Positions 19,246 to 27,303 of a stretch of 38,729 nucleotides of DNA are shown piece by piece. Source of the stretch: an uncultured Polaribacter sp. (GTDB lineage Bacteria > Bacteroidota > Bacteroidia > Flavobacteriales > Flavobacteriaceae); assembly GCF_947497695.1 (NCBI RefSeq), contig NZ_CANMHM010000019.1, positions 1-38,729 of the forward strand. The letters are read 5' to 3'. The translations under genes were made by a program, and so were the position numbers. The notes beneath the pieces were generated by a model. It did no database searches and was not told the DNA's origin. It was given only the letters and a program-made list of their open reading frames with translations. How positions within the stretch are numbered: position 1 is the stretch's first letter; each line of letters opens with the position of its first letter.

Positions 19246-20193
19246 CTATTTTTTTAATCCTAATTCTCTTAGGCGTTCTTCTAAATATTCTCCAGCAGTA
19301 ATGTTTTCAAATTGTTTTGGATTGTTTTCATCGATACAATTTTTTAAAACATCTAATTTCATATCAGAAATTGGATGCATAAAAAACGGAATGGAATAAC
19401 GAGAAGTTCCCCACATTTCTTTTGGTGGATTTACAACTCTATGAATGGTAGATTTTAGTTTGTTATTGCTATGACGTGCTAACATATCACCTACATTTAT
19501 CATAATTTCATCTTCTGCTGCCATGGCATCAATCCAAATACCTTTATGGTTTTGTACTTGCAAACCTTTGCCTTGTGCTCCCATTAATAAGGTAATTAAA
19601 TTAATATCTCCATGAGCTGCTGCTCTTTCTGCTCCTTTTGGTTCATTTTTTATGGGCGGATAATGAATTGGGCGTAAAATACTATTTCCGTTTTTAATAT
19701 ACTTGTCAAAATAGGTTTCTTCTAAGTTTAAATGCAATGCCAAAGAACGTAACACATATTTGGCTGTTTTTTCTAACATTTGGTACGCTTGTTTTCCTAC
19801 TTTATTAAAATTCTCTAATTCATCAACAGAAATATTATCTGGATATTCTTTTGCATATTTAGAGTCTTTATCTACATATTGCCCAAAATGCCAAAACTCT
19901 TTTAAATCGCCTTCTTTTTTACCTTTTGCTGCTTCTTTGCCAAAAGAAACATAACCACGTTGGCCAAAAATTTCTGGTATTTCGTATTTTTTTTTGGTTG
20001 CTAAGGGTAAGTCAAAAAAATTTTTAATTTCTGAATATAATTCTGTAACTAATTTTTCTTCTAAAAAATGCCCTTTTAACGCTACAAAACCTATGTTTTC
20101 ATAAGCGTGACCAATTTGTTCAATAAAGTGTTGTTTTTTTTGGCTATCATCAGATAAAAAATCGGCTAAATTGACACTGGGTATTTTTTGCAT
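19246..20193 (-). CDS. isopenicillin N synthase-family 2-oxoglutarate/Fe(II) oxygenase
   Basis: A 315-aa cytoplasmic non-haem iron oxygenase. It has the N-terminal DIOX_N region (about 3-110, including IGFVALKGH and GQRGYVSFG) and the double-stranded beta-helix core. Iron ligands are His194, Asp196 (AHGDINLITLL) and His251 (STIHRVVNP). The RxS co-substrate motif is Arg265/Ser267 (SRYSIPFFMHP). Length and ligands are intact. The family includes plant gibberellin/ACC oxidases, ethylene-forming enzyme and isopenicillin N synthase; the substrate here is unknown and no biosynthetic cluster surrounds it. Confidence 0.88.
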   Translation of the reverse strand: MQKIPSVNLADFLSDDSQKKQHFIEQIGHAYENIGFVALKGHFLEEKLVTELYSEIKNFFDLPLATKKKYEIPEIFGQRGYVSFGKEAAKGKKEGDLKEFWHFGQYVDKDSKYAKEYPDNISVDELENFNKVGKQAYQMLEKTAKYVLRSLALHLNLEETYFDKYIKNGNSILRPIHYPPIKNEPKGAERAAAHGDINLITLLMGAQGKGLQVQNHKGIWIDAMAAEDEIMINVGDMLARHSNNKLKSTIHRVVNPPKEMWGTSRYSIPFFMHPISDMKLDVLKNCIDENNPKQFENITAGEYLEERLRELGLKK

Positions 20194-20257
20194 GCTATTT
20201 TATTTTAAAATAAATACGGATGTTAAAGTTACTGAAAAATCAATAAATTAGAAAAGT

Positions 20258-20962
20258 TTATTTTCTAGAAAAAGGGATTAAATAGGTAAGTGTATAGTTG
20301 AAACCAAAACCAGAATTGGTAGAGAAAATTCTATTAAATCCTGGAGAATAAAGGGTTTGAAAATTATCGGGTTGTTTTACACTCAACATCACTTTATAAG
20401 AGCCACTAAAACTAACAAAGAAATTTTTTAAAGTTTCTGCTCTAAAACCAACTACTACCTCTGTCCAATGTGCATTTAAATTAGTAGAAGATGCTGCAAT
20501 AATGTTATTTGCAGGAAAATACTGTGTGTTTACATTTGGAGTGTAGTTATTTAAAGTTTGCTCAAAAATGCTAAGACCATATCTAAAACCAACAAAGATT
20601 TCATTATTCATATCTAACCAATTTTGATATGCATTATAGTTTAGTCCAAGTTTTAAATAGTTTCCTTTTGATGTAGAATTTGTATAATCTTCTTCACTTG
20701 TTTTATTTTCATATCCAAATTCTGTGGCAATGTATACGTTTTTTTTAATTCTATAATCTGCAACAATTTCTAAGCCACTGTAAGTATCGTTAAAACTACC
20801 TAAAATAGGTTTGCTAATATCTAGACCAACTCTTAAACCATAATTGGTTTTGTAAACAATAGAGTCTAGTTCTGATGTTATAATTGAATCCTTTTTTTGT
20901 TCTTGAGAAAAACCATCAACAAAAAATAAAAGGAAATAAAAGCTAATGAAATATTTGTACAT
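20258..20962 (-). CDS. DUF6048-type outer-membrane beta-barrel protein
   Basis: A 234-aa exported protein. It has a signal peptide (about 1-19, ending GFSQ), a short linker rich in S/D/E, then alternating aromatic/hydrophobic strands (GLRVGLDISKPIL, VYIATEFGYENK, EIFVGFRYGLSIF, EVVVGFRAETL) and a final FNYTLTYLIPFSRK strand, as in small outer-membrane barrels. It resembles DUF6048. Its start overlaps the end of the DUF6452 lipoprotein gene by 20 bases, so the two are coupled and probably work together in the envelope. Function is unknown. Confidence 0.75.
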   Translation of the reverse strand: MYKYFISFYFLLFFVDGFSQEQKKDSIITSELDSIVYKTNYGLRVGLDISKPILGSFNDTYSGLEIVADYRIKKNVYIATEFGYENKTSEEDYTNSTSKGNYLKLGLNYNAYQNWLDMNNEIFVGFRYGLSIFEQTLNNYTPNVNTQYFPANNIIAASSTNLNAHWTEVVVGFRAETLKNFFVSFSGSYKVMLSVKQPDNFQTLYSPGFNRIFSTNSGFGFNYTLTYLIPFSRK

Positions 20963-21404
20963 GTGCTTCTTCTTGATTTTCTAATGTTGTTAGTGAATTT
21001 GGTGTAAAACTTTTAATCCAAGTGTTGTTTGCTGTTGAAAATGTAAGGTTGTTAAAAACAATTTTATGTCCGCAAGAACGAGAAACAAATACTTCTTCTG
21101 GTATGTAACTGATAGTAAATTGATTTACATCATTTTCTTGAGAAAAATTATAAACAGTTTCAGTTGTTAAACTATTTAGTGGAAGTGTAATGGTGTTAAT
21201 CGTTTGATTTATATAAATACTATCATTTTTTCCTTCTGCCCAAATATAGAATTCCCTAACATTTTTTAAGGTTTCTGTGCTTGTTTCATCATAAAATTCA
21301 ATAACCAAACTTTGTGTAACTGGGTTTTGTACGCAGAAATCATCTTTTTCACAAGAGCAAATTAGAAGTAAGATAAAACTTAAAAGAAATAGTATTTTTT
21401 TCAT
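20943..21404 (-). CDS. DUF6452-type lipoprotein
   Basis: A 153-aa lipoprotein. The signal peptide begins MKKILFLLSF, with lipobox ICSC (Cys18) followed by EKDDFC. The mature part is a beta-rich domain with a conserved-looking CG pair (SRSCGHKIVFNNL). An in-frame upstream ATG at 21431 lies inside the preceding dehydratase gene and would add nine charged residues before the signal. The ATG at 21404, one base after the dehydratase TGA (TGATATG), is preferred. It overlaps the DUF6048 barrel gene by 20 bases. Function is unknown; the pairing suggests an outer-membrane barrel with a lipoprotein partner. Confidence 0.75.
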   Translation of the reverse strand: MKKILFLLSFILLLICSCEKDDFCVQNPVTQSLVIEFYDETSTETLKNVREFYIWAEGKNDSIYINQTINTITLPLNSLTTETVYNFSQENDVNQFTISYIPEEVFVSRSCGHKIVFNNLTFSTANNTWIKSFTPNSLTTLENQEEAHVQIFH

Positions 21405-21405
21405 A

Positions 21406-21708
21406 TCAATCTTCTTCTTCAACTTCAACAATAATATTGATTGCTTTTGCCAATTTAAAATCTAATTCTGTTACGCCATTTGCATCATGAGTTGTAAGTG
21501 TAATGTCTAAAGTGTTATAAATATTTGTCCATTCTGGATGATGATTCAATGCCTCACATTCAAACGCAATTCTATTCATTGCAGACATACAATCTTTAAA
21601 ATTATCAAATTCAAAATCGGTATGCAATGCATTGTCATAAAATTCCCATTCTGGAATAGATCCTAATCTAGATTCAATTGCTTTGTCTGATAGTTTTATC
21701 ATTTTCAT
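21406..21708 (-). CDS. 4a-hydroxytetrahydrobiopterin dehydratase (PCD/DCoH)
   Basis: A 100-aa pterin-4a-carbinolamine dehydratase. It regenerates the quinonoid pterin cofactor after aromatic amino acid hydroxylation. The family signature EALNHHPEWTNIYNTL (52-67, catalytic HHP) and the TTHDANGVTELDF segment are intact and length is typical. Aromatic amino acid hydroxylase, its usual partner, is not in this window. The DUF6452 gene starts one base after its stop. The second codon pair (Met3) is an alternative start. Confidence 0.93.
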   Translation of the reverse strand: MKMIKLSDKAIESRLGSIPEWEFYDNALHTDFEFDNFKDCMSAMNRIAFECEALNHHPEWTNIYNTLDITLTTHDANGVTELDFKLAKAINIIVEVEEED

Positions 21709-21802
21709 GATTTATAAAGTGTATTTGTTGCTGCGTTTATTAGCCTCTAAAAAGGTGTTCTGTTAACAATTTATCAACGAGAATACTATACTTTTTATTT
21801 TA

Positions 21803-21871
21803 TGCTGCTAAAATAGTTTCATTTTAAGAAATAAACCCTATTTGTTTGTAAATTATCATTTGATTTAACAA
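21803..21871 (-). pseudogene. fragment of an S23 four-helix-bundle gene (left copy)
   Basis: Minus-strand translation gives LLNQMIIYKQIGFIS, a stop, then NETIL. This aligns with LNQLIISKELGFIS-ENETFL in the S23 pseudogene at 25241-25602 at 14 of 20 positions, and at 48 of 60 bases. A TAA replaces the GAA codon. Similarity fades on both sides, so only the C-terminal half-helix region is recognisable. The rest of the 420-base gap up to the sulfatase start shows no gene and no clear promoter box. Confidence 0.65.
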
Positions 21872-22130
21872 TTTAAGAATAGAATATAACTAATTGGTTG
21901 TTAAAATCAACTTTATTTTTATTCATATCATTTTTCCTGATATTTTAGAAAAGAAAGATTCTTTATTATATTTATAGATTCTGACTCAACCTTATTTTGT
22001 TTTAAATTAAACTTTTTTAAAAATATTGGGTCTAAAATATGGAAATAGTATTATGCTAAATTTAAACGTTATTATTTATTTCACTTTTAAATTTTATAAA
22101 GCTATAATAATTAGAACCAAAACTTAAAAT

Positions 22131-24710
22131 ATGAGCATTTCAAAAACGTTTCTTCTACTGTTATTTTTTTCAACAATACTATTTAGTCAACAACAATCTC
22201 CAAATATTTTATTAATTGTTGCAGATGATATGGGGATTGATGTTACACCAGGATTTGGAATTACAGAAAATTTACCAGTTACACCAACATTAAATTCTTT
22301 TAGAGAAAACGGTATATCTTATACTAATTGTTGGGCTGCACCTCAATGTTCTCCAACTCGTGCTGCAATTATGAGTGGAAAATTCGGAATTAAAACAGGA
22401 GTAATGAGGCCTCCTTTAATTTTAGATACTAGTCACACTTCTTTATTTACAAAAATAAAAGAACAAAGTAGTACAGATTATAGTATGGGACTCATTGGTA
22501 AATGGCATATTGGAGGTAGTAGTTCTTCTAATTACAGCCACCCACAAGATTCTGGAGTTCCATATTACGAAGGTGTATTTACCAGTCAGGTTGCTGATTA
22601 TTATAATTGGACAAAAATAAATGCTGCAGGTCAAAAAGAGCAAATTACAGAATATGCAACTACACATTTAACAAATAGGGCCATTTCTTGGATAGACAAC
22701 CAAACAAAACCGTGGTTTTTATGGTTGGCACATGTTGCACCTCATACTCCTTTTCAAACACCACCTCAAGGCACTTATACAACTACACCAACAAATGATA
22801 GCACAACTTATTTAGCAATGGTTGAGTCTCTAGATTATGAAATTAATAGACTCATTGAAAGTATGGATGAAGAAACGTTGCAAAACACTGTAATTATTTT
22901 TATTGGTGATAATGGAACACCAGGTAAATCAAACACCTATTATCCTGCAGGACATGTAAAATCTTCTATTTATGAAGGTGGAATTCGTGTTCCTTTAATC
23001 ATTACTGGTAAATCTGTAGAAAGAGTAAATGAAGTAGAAGCAAGTTTAGTGCAAGCAACAGATTTGCATGCAACAATTTTAGAGTTAACAGGTGTTCAAT
23101 TAAATGGTGGTACAGAAAATAGTTTGAGTTTGAAACCTTCGTTACAATTTGAAAATCAAATAGAAAGACAAATAAATTATACTGATTATGAAAGTAATAA
23201 TACAGAATCTTGGGCTACTAGAAACGCTACATATAAGCTAATTGAAGATGAAAACGGAAATGAAGAGTTTTATAACATTGTTGATGATATTAAAGAAGAA
23301 ACAAATTTAATAGGAAGTTTAACAACCGAACAAGAAACCATAAAAGCAATGCTAAAGCAAGAGGCTCAAATAATTAGAACAGATTGGTCTTGTACTGATG
23401 GCATTAAAAACGGAGCAGAAACTACTTTAGATGATTGTAATAGCACTTGTGGTGTTACAGATGTATTGAGTTATGATAATATTGCATGTACAGACTCACC
23501 AACAAGTCCAAGTGTTTATTATGAAACGGTAGAAGGAAACCAAAGAGTTGTATACTCTAACAATTACCCAAATCATAATTTTTCTTATGTATCACCTAGA
23601 ATTCCTGAACCTTATTATAGAACCTACAAATTTGATTTAAATCCAACATTATCAGGACAAACAACAAGTTTAACAAGAACAAACGGAAGACCTCTTAATT
23701 ATTTTGGAATTAGTTTAAATGGTGTGTACATGATGCCTGCTCCAGCAACTCCCTTTATTTTTGAAGATTCAGAGGGTAAATATAATTGGGATTGGGTATT
23801 TGAACCGACAACAAATATTGGTGAAGGAAGAGATTTTGTAACTTTAGATTGTGCCTCTGCTCATGTAAATCCTAATTCAGGATATCACTATCATGGTAAT
23901 ATGTTTGGGTATGTTGAAGTTTTAAGATCAGGAATTTCTACTACAAATACACCTCCTACAGAAGTTTTACAAGTAGGTTGGGCTTCAGATGGTTTTCCTA
24001 TTTTATATCGTTTTGGTCCTGATAAAGAAGGTAATATCAAAGAAATGTTTCCTAGTTTTCAGCTAAAAAGTGGTTTAAGACCTGGAGATGGAATTGATGC
24101 GCCTTGTGGCCCTTATACAGGAAAATACACCAATGATTTTGAATATATAGCTGGCAAAGGAGATTTGGACGAATGTAATGGAATTGAAGCTTCCGTTACT
24201 TTAACTACTGCTCAAGGAGTAGAAACTTTTGCATATTATTATGTGGTTACTCAAAGTTTTCCTCAAATATCTAGATGTATGAAAGGGAATTTTAGCAATA
24301 GTTTTATTAGCAGTGCAGGTGCTTTAAATGATGTTGATGCAGATAGTGATGGCTTTGTAAGTGCTTATGATTGTGATGATACCAATGCAAACATCAATCC
24401 TTTTGCTACAGATAACCCAAGTACTATTTTTGATGAAAGTTGTGGGGCTAATTTGGGGGTTTCTGAATTTACTTTAGATGAATTAGGGTATTATATCAAT
24501 TCAAATCCCAATAATGGTAATTTTTCTGTAGTCTCTACCAATTTAGAGTTTTATCAAGCAGCATTGTTTTCTATGAAAGGTCAGATGATTCGTAAAAAAT
24601 CAGGAACAGGAGTTTTAGAGTTTCAAAATATTAAAAGTTCAGGTATTTATCTTTTAAGAATTGTAAGTAATGGAAAACTTATAGGAACAAATAAAATAAT
24701 TGTAAAATGA
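22131..24710 (+). CDS. secreted sulfatase-YHYH fusion with T9SS type A tail
   Basis: An 859-aa exported protein. Signal peptide 1-20 (ending LFSQ). The type I sulfatase domain (about 23-415) has metal ligands Asp32/Asp33 (VADDMG), the formylglycine motif CSPTR (73-77, Cys73 to be oxidised), GKWH (123-126), HVAPHTPF (201-208) and GDNGTPG (259-265). A short CTDGIKNGAET-type cysteine linker follows (421-441). The YHYH domain (about 455-720) has its motif at 585-588. A MopE/TSP3-like DVDADSDG...DCDD metal-binding stretch lies at 734-757, and a T9SS type A tail at about 780-859. It should hydrolyse a sulfate ester outside the cell or on its surface, perhaps on algal polysaccharide; the substrate is not readable. 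It needs a formylglycine-generating enzyme or anaerobic maturase, absent from this window. The islet is flanked by S23 gene remnants. Confidence 0.9.
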   Translation: MSISKTFLLLLFFSTILFSQQQSPNILLIVADDMGIDVTPGFGITENLPVTPTLNSFRENGISYTNCWAAPQCSPTRAAIMSGKFGIKTGVMRPPLILDTSHTSLFTKIKEQSSTDYSMGLIGKWHIGGSSSSNYSHPQDSGVPYYEGVFTSQVADYYNWTKINAAGQKEQITEYATTHLTNRAISWIDNQTKPWFLWLAHVAPHTPFQTPPQGTYTTTPTNDSTTYLAMVESLDYEINRLIESMDEETLQNTVIIFIGDNGTPGKSNTYYPAGHVKSSIYEGGIRVPLIITGKSVERVNEVEASLVQATDLHATILELTGVQLNGGTENSLSLKPSLQFENQIERQINYTDYESNNTESWATRNATYKLIEDENGNEEFYNIVDDIKEETNLIGSLTTEQETIKAMLKQEAQIIRTDWSCTDGIKNGAETTLDDCNSTCGVTDVLSYDNIACTDSPTSPSVYYETVEGNQRVVYSNNYPNHNFSYVSPRIPEPYYRTYKFDLNPTLSGQTTSLTRTNGRPLNYFGISLNGVYMMPAPATPFIFEDSEGKYNWDWVFEPTTNIGEGRDFVTLDCASAHVNPNSGYHYHGNMFGYVEVLRSGISTTNTPPTEVLQVGWASDGFPILYRFGPDKEGNIKEMFPSFQLKSGLRPGDGIDAPCGPYTGKYTNDFEYIAGKGDLDECNGIEASVTLTTAQGVETFAYYYVVTQSFPQISRCMKGNFSNSFISSAGALNDVDADSDGFVSAYDCDDTNANINPFATDNPSTIFDESCGANLGVSEFTLDELGYYINSNPNNGNFSVVSTNLEFYQAALFSMKGQMIRKKSGTGVLEFQNIKSSGIYLLRIVSNGKLIGTNKIIVK

Positions 24711-25177
24711 AAATTTTAATAATTAGCTTATTCCTTTTTCTTAATATAAATAATTCTAAGAATTCTGTTGATTTTCACGATGCTATTTCTGCAACTTTTA
24801 ATGTGATTGAAAGAGGACATGTGGTAATGCTTGAAATTGATTTTGATACCTTTAACTTTTTAAAGTTAGAGGAAGCAAAGTCAATTAAAGTAACCAAAGA
24901 AGATTTTGTTAAGTATCTAAATAAAACTACGAGTTGGGAAATTAATGGAGAAAAATTGATTCCTGAGGTTTTAAAAATTACATCCAAAGAACACCATACA
25001 AAAGTAATTTGTTTATTGGCAAAGTCTAATAAAAATATAAAATCAATAAAAATTAAAAACGAGTTTTTTTTGAATGTTGAAACACATTCTAATATTATAG
25101 CACTAGATCTCAATGATACTTTTAAAGATTTTAGATTGTATGAGGGTAGGAGAGAAATTGAGGTAGATTATAATTGA
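24707..25177 (+). CDS. small exported protein, DUF6702-like
   Basis: A 156-aa protein with a hydrophobic signal-like N-terminus (1-13), then a predicted beta-rich domain: HDAISATFNVIERG, VMLEIDFDTFNF, SWEINGEKL, and an end reading IIALDLNDTFKDFRLYEGRREIEV. The strand pattern resembles DUF6702 proteins, but I am not sure of the match. It overlaps the sulfatase stop by four bases (ATGA), so it is translationally coupled and probably serves the same process. There is no lipobox or T9SS tail. No clear terminator follows. Confidence 0.65.
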   Translation: MKILIISLFLFLNINNSKNSVDFHDAISATFNVIERGHVVMLEIDFDTFNFLKLEEAKSIKVTKEDFVKYLNKTTSWEINGEKLIPEVLKITSKEHHTKVICLLAKSNKNIKSIKIKNEFFLNVETHSNIIALDLNDTFKDFRLYEGRREIEVDYN

Positions 25178-25240
25178 TTTTTTTATAAGTATATTTATTA
25201 ATAAAGGGTTTATCTGTTTATTTGTTTATGATGAAACTCT

Positions 25241-25602
25241 TTATGAATTTAGTTGAGATTTTCTTAATGAATTCAACATATTGGTAATTTTTTCTATTTT
25301 CTGTCTAACTAAAAAAGTTTCATTTTCGGAAATAAAACCAAGCTCTTTAGAAATTATAAGTTGATTTAAAACTTCCATTGCAGAACTATAAGAAATAGTT
25401 TTAAAATATGCTTTATCTCTATTTTTTTCTTGATGTTCCTTCAGTTTAAATTCGAATAAATAAAAGCACTGCCAAGTCTTTATTGACTAATCAACCCAAA
25501 TTTTTCTTCAGATGGAAATTCTTTCGTAATTCTATAAAGATCTTTTACTAATTCTACAGATTCTTGCCAAACAACTAATTTTTCAAAGGAGTAAACTTTC
25601 AT
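25241..25602 (-). pseudogene. S23 (23S rRNA intervening-sequence) four-helix-bundle gene, inactivated (right copy)
   Basis: From the ATG at 25602 the first 40 codons read MKVYSFEKLVVWQESVELV...EKFGLISQ, the classic start of S23/IVP proteins, then TAA (25480-25482). Past the stop the frame gives RLGSAFIYSN, where family members have a (R)RAxVSxxSNIAEG core. Then TEGTSRKK continues in another frame. After an A7 run a third frame gives NRDKAYFKTISYSSAMEVLNQL and onward to a TAA at 25241. One stop plus two frame changes therefore break an otherwise full-length gene. Family members fold as four-helix bundles and are encoded in rRNA intervening sequences or scattered in genomes. Confidence 0.85.
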
Positions 25603-25611
25603 AACATTTAT

Positions 25612-25745
25612 TACAAATAAACGAATTAATCATTTAATAGAAAAAATGCGAAACAAATAAACCAGTTTAAGACACAATTAATAAACAGATAACCCCTAAA
25701 AAGCAAGAGTGATTAAACAAATAAACACCTACTTAAACAAATAAA
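25612..25745. repeat. cluster of AAACAAATAAAC-like motifs
   Basis: Five related motifs lie upstream of the S23 pseudogene: 25612-25622, 25651-25662, 25679-25690, 25714-25726 and 25733-25745. One copy (25680-25696) is also the right arm of an inverted repeat whose left arm is 25206-25222. No gene lies in this stretch. Confidence 0.6.
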
Positions 25746-25750
25746 TATTT

Positions 25751-27205
25751 TTACCCCTTCTCAAACAAAACCACAGTTTCAATATGGCTTGTATGAGGAA
25801 ATTGGTCTACCAAACTAATTTTTTTAATCCTATAACTAGCTTCTGCCAGTAATTCTGTATCTCTTGCCTGTGTTGCAGGATTACAAGAAACATACACCAT
25901 TCTATCTGCATTTAAATTGATGATTTTCTGCAACGTTTTTGGTGCAATTCCTGCTCTTGCAGGATCTAAAATAATGGTTTTTATTTTATTCTGATATTCA
26001 GGATGTGCAATTAAAAATTTACCAACATCTGCTGCATAGAATTTTAAACCCTCAATATTATTTCTTTTGGCGTTTTTTTGAGCATCTTCAATTGCTGATG
26101 CAACAATATCTACCCCAACAATTTTTGTGTTTTTAGCTTTAGAAGCAATAATTTGCCCAATAGTTCCTGTTCCGCAAAATAAATCCATCACAACAGTATT
26201 GTCTACTTTTGTTTTGTCTTCTAAAACATATTCTACTACTTTAGAATAGAGTTTTTCTGCACATTTTGGGTTGGTTTGAAAAAAGCTTTTCATGCTGATT
26301 TCAAAATTTAAATCTAATAATTCTTCTACAATTTTATCTTTACCGTAAATTAAATCTATACTTCCTGTAGTAGCAATAGTTCTATCGCCAGTTTCATCAT
26401 TTATGGTGTGTAATAGACCTGCTAATCTATCTCCAAAAATGTCTTTTAGAAATAAAGCAAATTTCTGTAAATCGAATTTATCTAATTCAGGAGAAGTAGT
26501 CACTAAATTACAAAGCAACTCATCTGTTTTAAAAGATTTTCTTACCACAAAATACCTGAAAAACCCCTCTCTTTTTGGTCCATGCCAAGGAGCTAAACCT
26601 GTTTCTATACAATACTTACGAATGTTTTTTAGATTGTCTTCTAGTTGTTTATCAAACAAACCAGAATCTTTTTCTAAATTATCTCCCATCCACCAAACTC
26701 CACGTCTTTTAAAGCCTAAAGTAAACTCGTCTTTATCTGTTTTGTTTACTCTATCATAACCAATTGCAGAAAAACCATATTCCATTTTATTTCTGTAATG
26801 AAATACATTTGGAGAAGTGACAAATTCATCAAAAAGGTCTTCAATATTTTCTACTTTCCCAATTCTTTTAAAAAGAGATAACGTACTTTCTTTTTTATAT
26901 TGATGTTGTAAATCTATGGGTAATTGAATGTAAGGAGCTCCAGGGATATCTTGAAAAGGAACTTCAACTTCATCTTTAGATGGCTCTAAAACATCTATCA
27001 ACTTTGCTTCTGCATATTTTTTGCTAGACTTGTTAATTTGTGCTTTTACCAATTGCCCAGGCAACGTATTTGGAATAAAAACAACAAAGCTTCCTTCTTC
27101 AGAATGAATTCTTGCAATTCCTTTTCCTCCAAAAGCATAATCTTCAATTTTTAATTCTAAAACTTGATTTTTCTTTACAAATTTATTTCTTTCTCTACGT
27201 GGCAT
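25751..27205 (-). CDS. RNA m5U methyltransferase, RlmD/TrmA family, without Fe-S cysteines
   Basis: A 484-aa SAM-dependent RNA (uracil-5-) methyltransferase. It has an N-terminal TRAM domain (about 12-72) and a central RNA-binding part, then the Rossmann methyltransferase: FFQTNP (308-313), DLFCGTGTIG (341-350), LDPARAG (413-419), the nucleophile Cys441 in SCNPATQARD and the general base Glu476 in HIETVVL. RlmD of E. coli binds a 4Fe-4S cluster through a CxxC-type cysteine group after TRAM. The equivalent region here (about 83-105, GAPYIQLPIDLQHQY) contains no cysteine; the first in the chain is Cys199. It is therefore a cluster-free member. Target (23S U1939, U747 or tRNA U54) cannot be assigned, so no gene symbol is given. 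Confidence 0.9.
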   Translation of the reverse strand: MPRRERNKFVKKNQVLELKIEDYAFGGKGIARIHSEEGSFVVFIPNTLPGQLVKAQINKSSKKYAEAKLIDVLEPSKDEVEVPFQDIPGAPYIQLPIDLQHQYKKESTLSLFKRIGKVENIEDLFDEFVTSPNVFHYRNKMEYGFSAIGYDRVNKTDKDEFTLGFKRRGVWWMGDNLEKDSGLFDKQLEDNLKNIRKYCIETGLAPWHGPKREGFFRYFVVRKSFKTDELLCNLVTTSPELDKFDLQKFALFLKDIFGDRLAGLLHTINDETGDRTIATTGSIDLIYGKDKIVEELLDLNFEISMKSFFQTNPKCAEKLYSKVVEYVLEDKTKVDNTVVMDLFCGTGTIGQIIASKAKNTKIVGVDIVASAIEDAQKNAKRNNIEGLKFYAADVGKFLIAHPEYQNKIKTIILDPARAGIAPKTLQKIINLNADRMVYVSCNPATQARDTELLAEASYRIKKISLVDQFPHTSHIETVVLFEKG

Positions 27206-27223
27206 TTTTATATTTTAAGATTG

Positions 27224-27256
27224 CAAAATTAGGGAAAATATAGTTTGATAGAACAA
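27224..27256 (-). promoter_or_regulatory. promoter of the RNA methyltransferase gene
   Basis: Minus-strand TTG (27254-27256), 22-nt spacer and TAATTTTG (27224-27231) fit TTG-N17-23-TAnnTTTG. The -7 box is 19 bases before the ATG at 27205, implying a very short leader. The upstream end touches the terminator of the OmpA operon. Confidence 0.5.
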
Positions 27257-27286
27257 AAAAGGCTACTCATTTGAGTAGCCTTTTTA
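27255..27286 (-). terminator. intrinsic terminator of the OmpA operon
   Basis: A perfect 14-bp stem (27256-27269 with 27272-27285, core GGCTACTCA) encloses a two-base loop, with T runs on either strand. It lies 18 bases past the OmpA-gene stop and just upstream of the next promoter. Confidence 0.85.
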
Positions 27287-27303
27287 TAAGAATTCAATTC
27301 AAT

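Noticed and set aside
21405..21431. An upstream ATG at 21431 for the DUF6452 lipoprotein
   Set aside because: It sits inside the dehydratase gene and adds charged residues before the signal peptide. The start at 21404, one base after the dehydratase stop, fits better.
20258..21708. The barrel, lipoprotein and dehydratase genes considered as one pterin-related system
   Set aside because: Tight spacing shows an operon, but the envelope proteins have no visible link to pterin chemistry; co-location alone is not enough.
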